NCBI GenBank assembly: GCA_951813615.1
Contig: OX638377.1
Span: 4,738,599-4,802,598, forward strand
Source: an uncultured Latescibacterota bacterium
Lineage (GTDB): Bacteria; Latescibacterota; UBA2968; UBA8231
DNA: 64,000 bases
Reading direction: 5' to 3'
A program made the position numbers and the translations under genes. The notes under the pieces were generated by a model, which saw only the letters and a program-made list of their open reading frames with translations, was not told the DNA's origin and made no database searches. Shown in pieces: positions 52,146 to 61,348 of this stretch (its first letter is position 1; the number at the start of each line of letters is the position of its first letter).

Positions 52146-53537
52146 TCACTCACGCTCATCGGCCCGCTCAATAACCCGCATACTCTTCCAGCGACCCGTG
52201 CGAAAGCGCAAGTAGAACGCCACGCCCAAGACGCATACATAGGCACAGATAAAGCACCATATCAGGTACAGCCCCCCATCGAAATAGGTTAGGACGACGA
52301 AAGACGGCACAACCATGATTGCCCAAGCCAGCGAGATCGACATCCACATGACGAAGCGAGTGTCGCCCGCGCCCTTCAGGGTCGCCGTGAAAACCATATA
52401 GGCGGCATCGGAGACGCCGTATAGAGCTACAAAGCGCAGCAAGACCACGGCGATCTGATGCGCAGCCGCAAAGTTGGCGTCCCTGTCTGCACCAAAGGGC
52501 GCAAGGAAAAACTCCGGCACCACGACGTAGCCCAAGGACATCGTCCCCATATACAGCATGGCCAAATGCAAACCCGACCAAGTGCAGTACTCGGCGGCTT
52601 CGGGCTGATCGCGTCCCAAGCGCTGGCCGACCATTGTCGAGACGGCAATGCCGCAACCAATGAGCGGCATAAAGGCGAGACTGTTGATGTGAAAGGCCAA
52701 ATTCGTCGCCGCCAGCGGGATCGGCCCCAAGCGGCCCACGATGAACAAAAAGAAGGTAAAGGCCATGATGTCGAGCATGAAGTTGACGCCGTTGGGGCCG
52801 CCAAAGCGCAACAGACGCCGCAGTAGCTTGAGATCGGGCTTCCAGCCGCGCAAAGTGGCGTACTCGCGGCGATAGCGCGGCCCCAAAAACAGCACCGCAA
52901 AACACAGGGCCGAGACCACCAAGCCGATATTGGTGGCCCACGCCGCCCCGACGATCCCCAACTCAGGCAGCCCCCAGTGCCCGAATATCAAGGCGTAGTC
53001 GCAGATGATGTTGACGCTGATGGCCACGACGTTGACCGCCAGCACCACCCACGTCTGGCCCCGCCCACTGAAAAAGCACGAGAAAGCCGTGGACAAGACC
53101 TGCGGCCCAGTGCCGTAGCAAAGGATGCGAAAGTACTGAGTTTCAGCGGCGCGGATGTCCGGATCGTGGCCGATGAACGCGAACAGTTCGCCAGCAAAGG
53201 CGGCCGGCAGCAAGGCCAACAGGCCACTGAACAAGGCCACGTACGCCCCTTGCCACACGGCCGGCCCCACCCGCGTCGGCCGCCGCGCCCCCATGTATTG
53301 GGCGACAAACGTGTTGGCGTATTGGGCCGTGCCCATGAAGAGGCTGATGAAGGTGAAGTTGGCCATGCCCGCCGGCAGCGCGGCCGCCAACGCCTCGGTG
53401 GAATACCAAGAGAGAAAGACCCGATCGACAAAGTGCTGGATGCTCCAGCTAGCCGTGCTCAGAATCAACGGCAGAGCAAGCCCCAAAAACTCCCGGTACC
53501 CGCCTGCGGCCCCCCACCTCCTCGCGATGCGACCCAC
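52146..53537 (-). CDS. MATE family multidrug/metabolite exporter
   Basis: The 463-residue product has 12 predicted helices in two homologous halves. The first half begins GGYREFLGLALPLILSTASWSIQHFVDRVFLSWYS and the second LLRFGGPNGVNFMLDIMAFTFFLFIVGRLG. GIAVSTMVGQRLGRDQP is the typical MATE loop. It exports cationic compounds by Na+ or H+ exchange. The most likely start is GTG 53537, two bases after the stop of the Gfo/Idh gene; an upstream in-frame reading would overlap that gene. Probably co-transcribed with it. Confidence 0.88.
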   Translation of the reverse strand: MGRIARRWGAAGGYREFLGLALPLILSTASWSIQHFVDRVFLSWYSTEALAAALPAGMANFTFISLFMGTAQYANTFVAQYMGARRPTRVGPAVWQGAYVALFSGLLALLPAAFAGELFAFIGHDPDIRAAETQYFRILCYGTGPQVLSTAFSCFFSGRGQTWVVLAVNVVAISVNIICDYALIFGHWGLPELGIVGAAWATNIGLVVSALCFAVLFLGPRYRREYATLRGWKPDLKLLRRLLRFGGPNGVNFMLDIMAFTFFLFIVGRLGPIPLAATNLAFHINSLAFMPLIGCGIAVSTMVGQRLGRDQPEAAEYCTWSGLHLAMLYMGTMSLGYVVVPEFFLAPFGADRDANFAAAHQIAVVLLRFVALYGVSDAAYMVFTATLKGAGDTRFVMWMSISLAWAIMVVPSFVVLTYFDGGLYLIWCFICAYVCVLGVAFYLRFRTGRWKSMRVIERADERE

Positions 53538-53539
53538 GC

Positions 53540-54559
53540 TCAGCTCGCCATAAATTCGGCCACCGCAATCAATTCGCCGCCGCGCCGCGCCGACTCCCAC
53601 CCCGCCAGTACCGGGGCCAGCGAATAGAGGCCGTCGGCATAGTCGTTGAGTAGCAGGGCGCGGTTGCCGGTGCGCACGGCCTCAATGAAGATGCGATCTT
53701 GCTCAAACCACGGGTCGAACTCCTCCGGCGCGTACACTACCTCGCCATTGACCTCGATCCGGTCGTACATCCACAGCGCCAAGTATCCCTCTTCGTAAAA
53801 AACAGTGAAGCGCGGCTCGTCGCCCGGAGCGGTGGGCGTGGTGGCGAGAAACGTCGAGGTCATGGTCGCCCCGTTTGCCAACAAAAAGTTAAACGAACAC
53901 GACAGCGGCGCGTTGTACCGAGCGGGATGATGGTAAAACGCTTGCGCTTGAGTAATGTCGAGGCCGCTCATAAAGCGCGCATAGTCAACGGCGTGTACCC
54001 CCCAGTCGAAGGCCGAGCCGCCGCTCTTGTCCATCTGATAGTCCCAATTATCCGGGTCGGGAACCTCGGCTTCGAGCAGCGGCAGGCCAGCCGTGCTCTG
54101 GAAGCGGATGTGGGTGACGGCCTTATCCGCGAGCAGGCGGCGGGCCTCCTGAAAGAGTGGGCGGTAGCGCTCGCGGAAACAGACCGTTGAAATCACACCG
54201 CCTTCGGCGACCGCATCGGCAATGCACCGCGCAACAGCCATGGTGGTCGCTTGCGGCTTCTCACTGAAGAGATGAATCCCTCGCGCTGCGGCCGTGGCTT
54301 CCACATCCGTGCGCACAAAGGCCGGCACCACCGAATATAGTGCGTCCAGCCGCTCCTCTGCGAGCATTTGATGCGGGTCCGCATAGGTGCGGGCGATGGA
54401 GTACTTTTGCGCGGTGGTGGCGAGGTTGTCCGGATTGGGATCACTCGCGGCGACCAGCTCGACGTCGTCTAGCTTGCTCAGGTTGGGCAGGTGCGTTTGG
54501 TTGGCAAAACGACCGGTGCCATAGATGCCGACGCGCACCGGGCGATTGTCTGCGGGCAT
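53540..54559 (-). CDS. Gfo/Idh/MocA family oxidoreductase
   Basis: The 339-residue product has a Rossmann N-terminus (VRVGIYGTGRFANQTHLPNL), the ...LFSEKPQATT motif with the catalytic Lys-Pro, and a C-terminal alpha/beta dimerisation domain with DWGVHAVDYARFM. It oxidises or reduces a sugar or cyclitol with NAD(P). The ATG is followed by nothing unusual; a 243-base gap separates it from the divergent Nudix gene. The MATE gene follows on the same strand. Confidence 0.9.
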   Translation of the reverse strand: MPADNRPVRVGIYGTGRFANQTHLPNLSKLDDVELVAASDPNPDNLATTAQKYSIARTYADPHQMLAEERLDALYSVVPAFVRTDVEATAAARGIHLFSEKPQATTMAVARCIADAVAEGGVISTVCFRERYRPLFQEARRLLADKAVTHIRFQSTAGLPLLEAEVPDPDNWDYQMDKSGGSAFDWGVHAVDYARFMSGLDITQAQAFYHHPARYNAPLSCSFNFLLANGATMTSTFLATTPTAPGDEPRFTVFYEEGYLALWMYDRIEVNGEVVYAPEEFDPWFEQDRIFIEAVRTGNRALLLNDYADGLYSLAPVLAGWESARRGGELIAVAEFMAS

Positions 54560-54802
54560 GAATGAATCCTTTGTTGATAGCTTTTATACAGCGGGGTGAA
54601 ATGGGCAAGAAAAGGAAAAAGGAACTCATGCGCCAGACCGCTTTGTGACGAGTAGCGGGGCAATCTGAGGCGTCTGTCCTACGCTCGCCGCTGAATCGGG
54701 CAAACACAGAATATTTCAGCCCCGTGGTACCAATTGCAACTGTTCACACGAGTAAGTACCTTCGCGTCAGATAACGGCCATTAACCACCGAAAGACACAC
54801 CT

Positions 54803-55273
54803 ATGATTCCGCGAAAGGCTGTCCGCGCAGTCATTATGACGCCAGACCATCGAGTGCTGATGATGAAGGTAGAGACTGCCACGGGAATTCATGTTTGGAT
54901 CGCTCCCGGCGGAGGCTTGGAACCCGGTGAGTCTGAGGAAGAGGGACTGCGGCGAGAAGTCGCTGAAGAGACTGGCGCTATAAACTTCCGTCTGGGACCA
55001 CCCTTGTGGAATAGAAAACACGAATTCTCTTGGGACGGTCGGACCTATAGTCAAAACGAAATCTATTATCTCGTACAAGCAGACTACTTTGATCCAATAA
55101 TAGACGTAGAGGCTTCTCCTGATGAGGCATCGGCATTTCGCGGGTTCCATTGGTGGTCAATCGACGCCATTGCTAAGTCCGTAGAAAAATTCGCTCCTCG
55201 CAACCTTCATTGTCTGCTTGAGAGCATATCCAAGAACGGGCCGCCAGATAAGCCTATTCCCGTAGGTGCATGA
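54803..55273 (+). CDS. Nudix hydrolase
   Basis: The 156-residue product has a complete Nudix box, starting GGGLEPGESEEEGL and ending REVAEETGA (about residues 36-59; pattern GX5EX7REUXEEXGU is met). It hydrolyses a nucleoside diphosphate linked to another moiety; the substrate is unknown. The gene and the next three are visibly lower in GC and freer in codon use than the rest of the window. Confidence 0.9.
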   Translation: MIPRKAVRAVIMTPDHRVLMMKVETATGIHVWIAPGGGLEPGESEEEGLRREVAEETGAINFRLGPPLWNRKHEFSWDGRTYSQNEIYYLVQADYFDPIIDVEASPDEASAFRGFHWWSIDAIAKSVEKFAPRNLHCLLESISKNGPPDKPIPVGA

Positions 55274-55337
55274 TCGTTAGGCAGCGCCTTAGCCGAAGAC
55301 CTTGGTGAACGCAGAACTCAGATTAGGAAAGAGACCC

Positions 55338-56000
55338 ATGCCATTCAAGATCGCCGACGATCCACAAACCGATTATCGAGAGCTCGTAAGAACCGCCTAT
55401 AACCGGTGTGCGACGAATTACGCGGGGCAAAGACGTACCACGTCCGAGGCGGAGCTCAACTTGATAACCGAGCGTCTGGCACCTGATTCAAAAGTCCTCG
55501 ACGTTGGATGTGGCGCTGGTATCCCAGTCGCCCAACATCTTGCAGGGACGTTCAGCCTCACCGGAATCGACATCTCCTCAAACATGATAGCTCTAGCGAA
55601 GGAAAACGTCCCCACGGCCAAATTCGTCATCGCCGACGTAATGGAGACCGAATTCCCCGCAGGTAGCTTCGATGCAATTGTCAGTTTTTACGCCATCTTC
55701 CACATCCCAAGACAGGAGCATCTAAATCTCTTTCGTCGATTTGCACAGTGGCTTCGGCCCGGTGGCCTACTTCTGTTTACGATTGCTAGGAAAGACGACG
55801 GGCCTGGATATACTGAAGATGACTTCTTCGGCGAAACCATGTACTGGAGCAACTTCGGCCCCTCAACCTACGAGAAGTTTCTCACCGAGACTGGGTTTCA
55901 GATTGAACGGGAAGGTATCGTAGGAGGAGGATTTGGAGGTATTGATGCACCGGAGGAGGTTCACCCATTTTTCTTCGCCGTCAAAAGAGAGAGCTTGTAG
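55338..56000 (+). CDS. Class I SAM-dependent methyltransferase
   Basis: The 220-residue product has motif I VLDVGCGAGIPVA, motif II-like GIDISSNMIALAK, motif IV-like DAIVSFYAIFHI, and LRPGGLLLFTIAR. A small-molecule methyltransferase of the UbiE/COQ5-like shape; the acceptor is unknown. ATG 55338 has AGGAAAGAG upstream; an in-frame GTG at 55302 would add 12 residues. Stand-alone gene in the low-GC block. Confidence 0.88.
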   Translation: MPFKIADDPQTDYRELVRTAYNRCATNYAGQRRTTSEAELNLITERLAPDSKVLDVGCGAGIPVAQHLAGTFSLTGIDISSNMIALAKENVPTAKFVIADVMETEFPAGSFDAIVSFYAIFHIPRQEHLNLFRRFAQWLRPGGLLLFTIARKDDGPGYTEDDFFGETMYWSNFGPSTYEKFLTETGFQIEREGIVGGGFGGIDAPEEVHPFFFAVKRESL

Positions 56001-56073
56001 ACTAGCAAGCGTTGTGAATTGAACACATTCGCCACAATCGGCGTACTCATTTATCTGGAAAGGTAGGCTACCA

Positions 56074-56472
56074 ATGCCGCTAACAGGTCGATGTCTTTGC
56101 GGGGCGGTCAGCTATACAAGCAACGCGGAGCCCCAATCTGTGACCTATTGCCACTGTGACGACTGCCGTAGGGTCACGGGCAGTGCTTTCAACGTTGGAG
56201 TCGGCGTACCAGCGTCCACATTTCAACTGAGCGGTAAAACCAAGGGATACGAATCTACGAACGACGAAGGCCATACAAAGATTCGCGAATTCTGCCCAGA
56301 ATGTGGTTCACAATTGTTCACACGTTACCCGGACCTGGTGTTTATCAAGGCGGGCACCCTAGATCATTCCGAAGATCTGCGACCCACCCGAGAAATTTGG
56401 ACTGAAATGGCAGTCCCATGGTCCAAGATTCCTGACGGCCTAGATAAATTTCCCCGATCTTCGACAACTTAA
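56074..56472 (+). CDS. GFA family (glutathione-dependent formaldehyde-activating-like) protein
   Basis: The 132-residue zinc protein has CLCGAVSY, CHCDDCRRVTGSAF, and CPECGSQLF, the cysteine pattern of the GFA/Mis18-like fold. GTLDH near the end is also typical. Most small GFA proteins do not act on formaldehyde and their role is open. Preceded by AAAGG; a member of the low-GC block. Confidence 0.9.
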   Translation: MPLTGRCLCGAVSYTSNAEPQSVTYCHCDDCRRVTGSAFNVGVGVPASTFQLSGKTKGYESTNDEGHTKIREFCPECGSQLFTRYPDLVFIKAGTLDHSEDLRPTREIWTEMAVPWSKIPDGLDKFPRSSTT

Positions 56473-56484
56473 CTGGGAAATCTA

Positions 56485-56904
56485 ATGCCAAACTGCGACT
56501 ACAGTCTTACGTGGTATCACGGCTCTCAGCAAGAGTTGACGAAACTTCAGGTCGGTAGTTCGATCACACAGAATAGGAATGTGGCGAAAGCGTTCTCACA
56601 TAGACCATCACTTGTTTCTATGTCTGACGAAGGTGAGTCTCTATCTGACAAACTCAGGATTAAGCACAACGGTATGACGCCCGGTTATCTCTATGTCGTC
56701 TCCGATGACATCGGTCCCGACGATGTGTATCCCCATCCCCACCCGGCAAATGCCGATCGCTGGGAGTGGCTGACTAACCGGGAATTGAAACTAAAACTCA
56801 TCGAACAGACTATCGCAACGGACGAAGAACGTCTGACAGACGAAGAAATCGCAGAGATAAAGCAGAAACAGAAGGAAAGAGGCGAGGAGTCATTCGCGGG
56901 GTGA
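56485..56904 (+). CDS. Unknown protein, possible ADP-ribosyltransferase fold
   Basis: In the 139-residue product, the opening LTWYHGSQQELTKLQVGSSI resembles the first strand of Arr/PARP-like ADP-ribosyltransferases (YHGT...L..G..I), followed by AKAFSHRPSLVSMS, GYLYVVSDDIGPDDVYPHP and NRELKLKLIEQ. In Arr the equivalents are an H-Y-D type NAD site and IYxVEP. A charged helical tail (about 105-139) closes it. The fold is a guess from short motifs. It starts 12 bases after the GFA gene and precedes a strong hairpin. Confidence 0.5.
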   Translation: MPNCDYSLTWYHGSQQELTKLQVGSSITQNRNVAKAFSHRPSLVSMSDEGESLSDKLRIKHNGMTPGYLYVVSDDIGPDDVYPHPHPANADRWEWLTNRELKLKLIEQTIATDEERLTDEEIAEIKQKQKERGEESFAG

Positions 56905-56944
56905 TCCTACCAAAAGAAAAAAATAAATATAATGAGTGAACGTA

Positions 56945-56980
56945 AAACAGGGCCTCAAACCGAAGTTTGAGGCCCTGTTT
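56945..56980. terminator. Perfect 16-bp hairpin between convergent genes
   Basis: AAACAGGGCCTCAAAC (56945-56960), loop CGAA, GTTTGAGGCCCTGTTT (56965-56980). It separates the ART-like gene (+) and the large surface-protein gene (-) and can serve both strands, with a short T-run in each direction. Confidence 0.88.
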
Positions 56981-57004
56981 CCCTAGCGCGTAGTACAGTA
57001 GTTG

Positions 57005-60000
57005 CTACTTGAGCAGCAGCATCTTCTTGACTTCGCGGAACTCGCTACCCGCTTGCAGGCGGTAGAAATATATCCCCGACGACAAGCTGTGCCCACTGTC
57101 GTTGGTCGCCTCCCATTCCACCGCGTAGCGACCGGCGCTCTGATGCTCGGCAACCAGCGTCCGCACCGGCTGACCAACCACATTATACACGGTCAGTTCC
57201 ACATCCGCCGCCTGCGGCAACGCATACTGGATCGTCGTCGCCGGGTTGAACGGGTTCGGGAAGTTGTCCGCCAGCGCAAAGGTGGCCGGCAGCGTCTGCA
57301 ACGACAGCGACGCGCTCGCGCCGTTGGCGTCCGTAACCGCGTACGTATATGCGGTTTCGGCTGCCGCCTGCGGCGTACCCGCAATGGTCCGCGTGGCTGC
57401 GTCAAACGCGAGGCCCGCCGGCAAGGCTGGCGACAGGCTATACGTCAGCGGGGCAGTGCCGCCCGATGCCTCCGGCAGCACAATGCCTTCCACGCGCTGG
57501 CCAACGACGAATTCGCGAATTTCAACCAAGTCGTGCGAAGCCGTCGGCACGATCTTACCAGAAGGGAAAAGATTGAAGAAATCGTCAAAACTTATCCCCT
57601 GATTGACCGTGATGGTGAAGGTCAACGCAGCGGCGTTCCCAGCGCTGTCGATCACCGTGTAGATGATGATCTGCGCGTCAGTCACTTCCGAAGGGGTGCC
57701 CGAAACCGTCCGCGTGGCCGCGTCAAACGCCAAGCCGGCCGGCAGAGCCGAAAGGCTGTACCGCAGCGGAGCAGTGCCGCCCGAGGCCTCCGGCAGCACG
57801 AGAGGGGTAATCGGCGTGTTAGCAGTGTACGTTTGATTTGGGACTGCGATGCCGTCGGCGAAAGCGAGGGCCGAATCATCCGGCTCCGGCATCTCCGGCG
57901 TCTCTGCTTCGTCGCTCAGCGTGATCTCTGCTTCGCTCCCCGTCAATCCGTTAATCACACCGATCAGCTTGATGGTCTCGTTGCCCTCCGCTAGATCGTC
58001 GTCAATTGCGTGGATCGAGAACTGCGTGGTCCCCTCTCTCGCGCCGGCTAGAATCGTAATCAGCGGATTGAATATCGCGGAGTAATCTACATCGCGCGTC
58101 GCTGTTGACGCATCACCAATGGCCACGATCACGGTTGCATTCTCTGTCAAGGTATCCCCGTTCAGCGTGGCGGTCACCGTAACGTCGGTTTGACCGCTTC
58201 CCTCGACTATCGAGTCCGGAGCCACCGATAGCGTGATGGAGGTACTCGGCGTTTCGTCATCGACGATTTTGATGTCCCTCATTAGCGTCGCACCAGAGGC
58301 GAACGTAGCCCGCACGCCGATCGCTCTCAGGCCGTCCTCCTCAGTGTTGTTAATCGGGGTGAGCGTGAGGGTCGCCCTCCCAGTGGTAGTACCGACCGGA
58401 ATGGTGACGACCGCCCCCAAGGAGGCAATGTAGTCCACATCGCGCACGGCCGCCGTGCCTTCGCTTGGAGCTTCAAGCGTGAACGTCACGGTCTCGGCTA
58501 CGACTCTGGCCGCCGGCAAGGTCACGGTCAACGAAACTGACGTCGTCCCAGCGTCCTCGCGAATTTCCGCCGGCGTCACCTCTAGCTGCACTTCCGCCTC
58601 TGGTTCCGGAGGCGTCACCTCACCATCACCCTCATCGACCGTAATGGTGAAGAGGGCCAACACAGTGACTTGCCTATCGTTGTCGACCACCGTGTAGATG
58701 ATGAGGATCTCGCCGTCGGTCGCCGCGGTAGGCGTGCCCGAAATCGTCCGCGTGGCCGCGTCAAACGACAAGCCCGCCGGCAGGCTCGAGACGCTGTACG
58801 TCAGCGGAGCAGCGCCGCCCGTTGCCTCCGGCAGCACCAAATCGGCAATCGCCGTGCCAACCGTGTACTCTTGGGCGGCGACCTCACCGGTAGTCGGGGT
58901 CGTCGGATCCGTCGGCGTTGTTGGCTGCGTACCGTCGTCTGCATCTTTCAGCGTTATCGTCGCTCCGACTACATCCAGCACTTCTTCGACGTCGTCTTCA
59001 TCTATACCTGTGGGTTTACTCGCACTAGTCACGCCGATCTTCTCGGCCCCTTCCTCCTCGGCATCGGAGACGGGGGTGAGGGTGAACGTCACCGTCCCTG
59101 ATACCGCGCCGCCCGGAATCACCAAGGTGCTCGGGAGGGATGCGTAGTCTATATCGCGCGTCGCAGCCACGTCAGGCGCCACCTCCGCTGTGCCATCGCC
59201 ATCAAGATCGTTACTAAAGGTCAAGGGCACGTACACGTTATCTTTGAACACCTTCCCGTTCAAGGTGCCGGTCACCGTGACCTCGATCTCACCATCACTC
59301 TCACTTATCTCGTCCGGACTCACCTCTAGCGTGATCGAATCACTAATCGTGTCATCGTCGGTAATCAGGATGCCTGCATCGAGGGTTCTGCCTGCAACGT
59401 GCGCAAACACCCTGAAAGCCCGGAGCCCATCTTCTCTGTTGTTGTTAATGGGAGTGACGGTCATCGTCGTCGTCCCTACGGTATCGCCCCTCGGGATGAC
59501 GACAGGCCGCGCACTCACCTCGTAATCTATCCCGCGGTCCGCATCATCCGCATCAGCGAAACGGTCGTCGTCTGCCGCTAGTGCTCTTACGTCACTGTCG
59601 TCGTCCGCAAAAGTGAACAGCACCGTCTCGTCCGTCGTCAAAGCGTTCTGCAAGGAAACTTCCAGCGTGATCTCCTTCGCCCCAGCGTCCTCGCGGACCG
59701 AGGAAGGCATCGCTATGAGCCCCTTTATCGCCCTCTCAGGACCACCCGTTATCTGGATTCTACTCGGATTAACAGGTATGGGATCGACAGAGGGGGTTTG
59801 GGCCGTACTCGTGGCGGAACCAGGTTCAAACAGGATATAGCCGGCTCCTTCGTTCTGGGGGGTGATGGTAATCGTCGTCGTCCCCGACACTTGGCGCCGT
59901 CGAATGGTTATCGATCCCAGTTCCCCCCTAGTAACATAATCTACATCGCGCATCGCTTTACCCGGAGCCGTCGTATTATTAATAAGCACGGGTAAGGTCA

Positions 60001-61072
60001 CATGTTCTTCTAGCGTCTTTCCATTCAGGGTGGCGGTCACTTCAATCTCGGTTGTAGCATCGGTCTTAGCTAGAGTGGCATCCGAAAACGAGAGATTGAT
60101 TGCCGTGCTCGCCTTGTCGGCGTCAACCAGCCGAATATCGGTTGACCCGCCAGTCTCGCCGGGGGTCCTGATCGTGACCAGCAGATCGTCGTCGGGGATT
60201 GTAGCGTGATTAGTATTGCGAATGGGGGTGAATCTGATCGTCCCCGTCGCCTCTTTCTCACCCTCCTCAATCGTGATCGGGAAAAATTCCATGCGGAAGC
60301 GACTATTGTGCCCCGTCTGATTGGAGCCGAACCACAAGTTCACAGACTCGTCCTGTGTCACCTCCGTATCATCGCCAACTTTGACGTTCACCTCGATCTC
60401 GGTCGCACGAGTAACGTCCTCGCGCACACTACTGGGATTCACCGACAGAATATAGTCCGGCTCTACCGCTATCTGCTTGGCGAAATACTCAATTTCATTA
60501 TTACCAGTATCATCCGCATCAGCGACCGTCACAGCTATCTTTACCCAATAGAATCCCGCTTCCGTGCTCGGGCTCAAGGTCGAGTTCAGAAGATCAACAA
60601 TATAGGTGGCTTTGCGGGTAGATGCAGTTATCGTCTCGGGAGCATCGAGAGTAGGGACAGGGCTCAACAAGCTTGTCGCGCCACCACCAGCACCTTGATC
60701 AATGACAGCAGGAGTCTCCCCTTTATGAAACGTCAACGCGTATTCTGTGGCTTCCGCCCCATTTCCCATAGGAACCGCATCACTCATGGGCATGCCGAAA
60801 TTCTTTGAATAAGATGTGCTCCAACTCACGAAAATCGAATCGGCTGTACCGACGGCTGGCTCGCCTCCAGCCGCTACTTCTCGCGTATCAAGTGCATAAG
60901 TTACCTGCAAATAGGGCTCAGTGGCATGCGTATGCGCTCCACTGTTATGGCCTGTCGGCAGAGGGTTTGCTGTATCAGCCACAGCCTCCCCGCTCCACCC
61001 CAGCACCAAACCAACAGTCAGCAGCCAAGGCACATAGGCCAGCCGCCTCATTAACAACTTCGTGTGTGTCAT
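57005..61072 (-). CDS. Large secreted Calx-beta/Ig-like surface protein with sorting tail
   Basis: The 1355-residue product has a signal peptide of about 32 residues (ending GEAVA). It has at least five Calx-beta-like units (pattern ITLEVSPDEISESDGEIEV ... ATRDIDY ... ITPxNNxxEDGxRAIGV), then three putative Ig (He_PIG) units (LVLPEATGGAAPLTYSVSSLPAGLSF type; the second and third contain VLPEASGG). The C-terminal 90 residues are the FlgD/T9SS-like tail (NFPNPFNPATTIQYALPQAADV ... MLLLK). No catalytic domain is seen. It likely sits on or outside the cell as an adhesin or scaffold. Its leader can form a start-codon hairpin (61071-61100), shared with the remnant at 61176-61348. Confidence 0.88.
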   Translation of the reverse strand: MTHTKLLMRRLAYVPWLLTVGLVLGWSGEAVADTANPLPTGHNSGAHTHATEPYLQVTYALDTREVAAGGEPAVGTADSIFVSWSTSYSKNFGMPMSDAVPMGNGAEATEYALTFHKGETPAVIDQGAGGGATSLLSPVPTLDAPETITASTRKATYIVDLLNSTLSPSTEAGFYWVKIAVTVADADDTGNNEIEYFAKQIAVEPDYILSVNPSSVREDVTRATEIEVNVKVGDDTEVTQDESVNLWFGSNQTGHNSRFRMEFFPITIEEGEKEATGTIRFTPIRNTNHATIPDDDLLVTIRTPGETGGSTDIRLVDADKASTAINLSFSDATLAKTDATTEIEVTATLNGKTLEEHVTLPVLINNTTAPGKAMRDVDYVTRGELGSITIRRRQVSGTTTITITPQNEGAGYILFEPGSATSTAQTPSVDPIPVNPSRIQITGGPERAIKGLIAMPSSVREDAGAKEITLEVSLQNALTTDETVLFTFADDDSDVRALAADDDRFADADDADRGIDYEVSARPVVIPRGDTVGTTTMTVTPINNNREDGLRAFRVFAHVAGRTLDAGILITDDDTISDSITLEVSPDEISESDGEIEVTVTGTLNGKVFKDNVYVPLTFSNDLDGDGTAEVAPDVAATRDIDYASLPSTLVIPGGAVSGTVTFTLTPVSDAEEEGAEKIGVTSASKPTGIDEDDVEEVLDVVGATITLKDADDGTQPTTPTDPTTPTTGEVAAQEYTVGTAIADLVLPEATGGAAPLTYSVSSLPAGLSFDAATRTISGTPTAATDGEILIIYTVVDNDRQVTVLALFTITVDEGDGEVTPPEPEAEVQLEVTPAEIREDAGTTSVSLTVTLPAARVVAETVTFTLEAPSEGTAAVRDVDYIASLGAVVTIPVGTTTGRATLTLTPINNTEEDGLRAIGVRATFASGATLMRDIKIVDDETPSTSITLSVAPDSIVEGSGQTDVTVTATLNGDTLTENATVIVAIGDASTATRDVDYSAIFNPLITILAGAREGTTQFSIHAIDDDLAEGNETIKLIGVINGLTGSEAEITLSDEAETPEMPEPDDSALAFADGIAVPNQTYTANTPITPLVLPEASGGTAPLRYSLSALPAGLAFDAATRTVSGTPSEVTDAQIIIYTVIDSAGNAAALTFTITVNQGISFDDFFNLFPSGKIVPTASHDLVEIREFVVGQRVEGIVLPEASGGTAPLTYSLSPALPAGLAFDAATRTIAGTPQAAAETAYTYAVTDANGASASLSLQTLPATFALADNFPNPFNPATTIQYALPQAADVELTVYNVVGQPVRTLVAEHQSAGRYAVEWEATNDSGHSLSSGIYFYRLQAGSEFREVKKMLLLK

Positions 61073-61100
61073 TACTCTACCTCCCCAGGTTATGAGTAAT
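61071..61100 (-). promoter_or_regulatory. Start-codon/Shine-Dalgarno hairpin of the large surface-protein gene
   Basis: On the minus strand ATTACTC and GAGTAAT (7-bp stem) enclose a 16-base loop that holds GGGGAGGT; the ATG start overlaps the last bases of the stem. A second copy at 61347-61376 is identical in 28 of 30 bases, with both stem arms unchanged. This fits translational control such as a thermosensor, but is unproved. Confidence 0.5.
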
Positions 61101-61121
61101 TACAGATGATTTAAGATGTGA

Positions 61122-61158
61122 GAGCTAGGGCCCCGCCTCGAATTGGAGACCCTAGCTC
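61122..61158 (-). terminator. Hairpin after the surface-protein remnant
   Basis: GAGCTAGGG (61122-61130) pairs with CCCTAGCTC (61150-61158). It lies 18 bases downstream of the remnant's stop (minus strand). No clear T-run, so termination is only likely. Confidence 0.6.
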
Positions 61159-61175
61159 GCGAACTCGCTGCGTGC

Positions 61176-61348
61176 TTACTTGAGCAGCAGCATCTTCTTG
61201 GTTTCGAGAAACTCACCGCCTGCCTCCAAGCGGTAGAAATACATCCCCGAAGACAAACTGTGACCGCTGTCGTTGGCCGCGTACTGACCGACGATATTAT
61301 GGACAGTCAACTTCACGTCCGTCGCATCAATAACTCTGTGTGTAGCAT
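61176..61348 (-). pseudogene. Deletion remnant of a tail-bearing surface-protein gene
   Basis: From the minus-strand ATG (61348) the sequence reads MLHTELLMRRT and stops; it matches the start of the large gene (MTHTKLLMRR) at DNA level. After a frame break it continues VKLTVHNIVGQ and then NDSGHSLSSGMYFYRLEAGG ... MLLLK with the stop at 61176, i.e. the sorting tail of the same family but lacking about 20 residues between VGQ and NDSGH. The tail is closest to that of the gene at 62288. The whole central part is missing. It keeps the 30-base leader with the hairpin, so it looks like an internal deletion of a duplicated gene. Confidence 0.75.

Noticed and set aside
54803..56904. Integron cassette array (small same-direction genes with a GTTAGGC just after the Nudix stop)
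   Set aside because: Only one GTTAGGC is present; the other gaps hold no matching inverse core or attC-like palindrome, and no integrase is nearby.
57002..57994. 330-codon open frame on the plus strand
   Set aside because: Antisense shadow of the large surface-protein gene; very Arg-rich and without domain.
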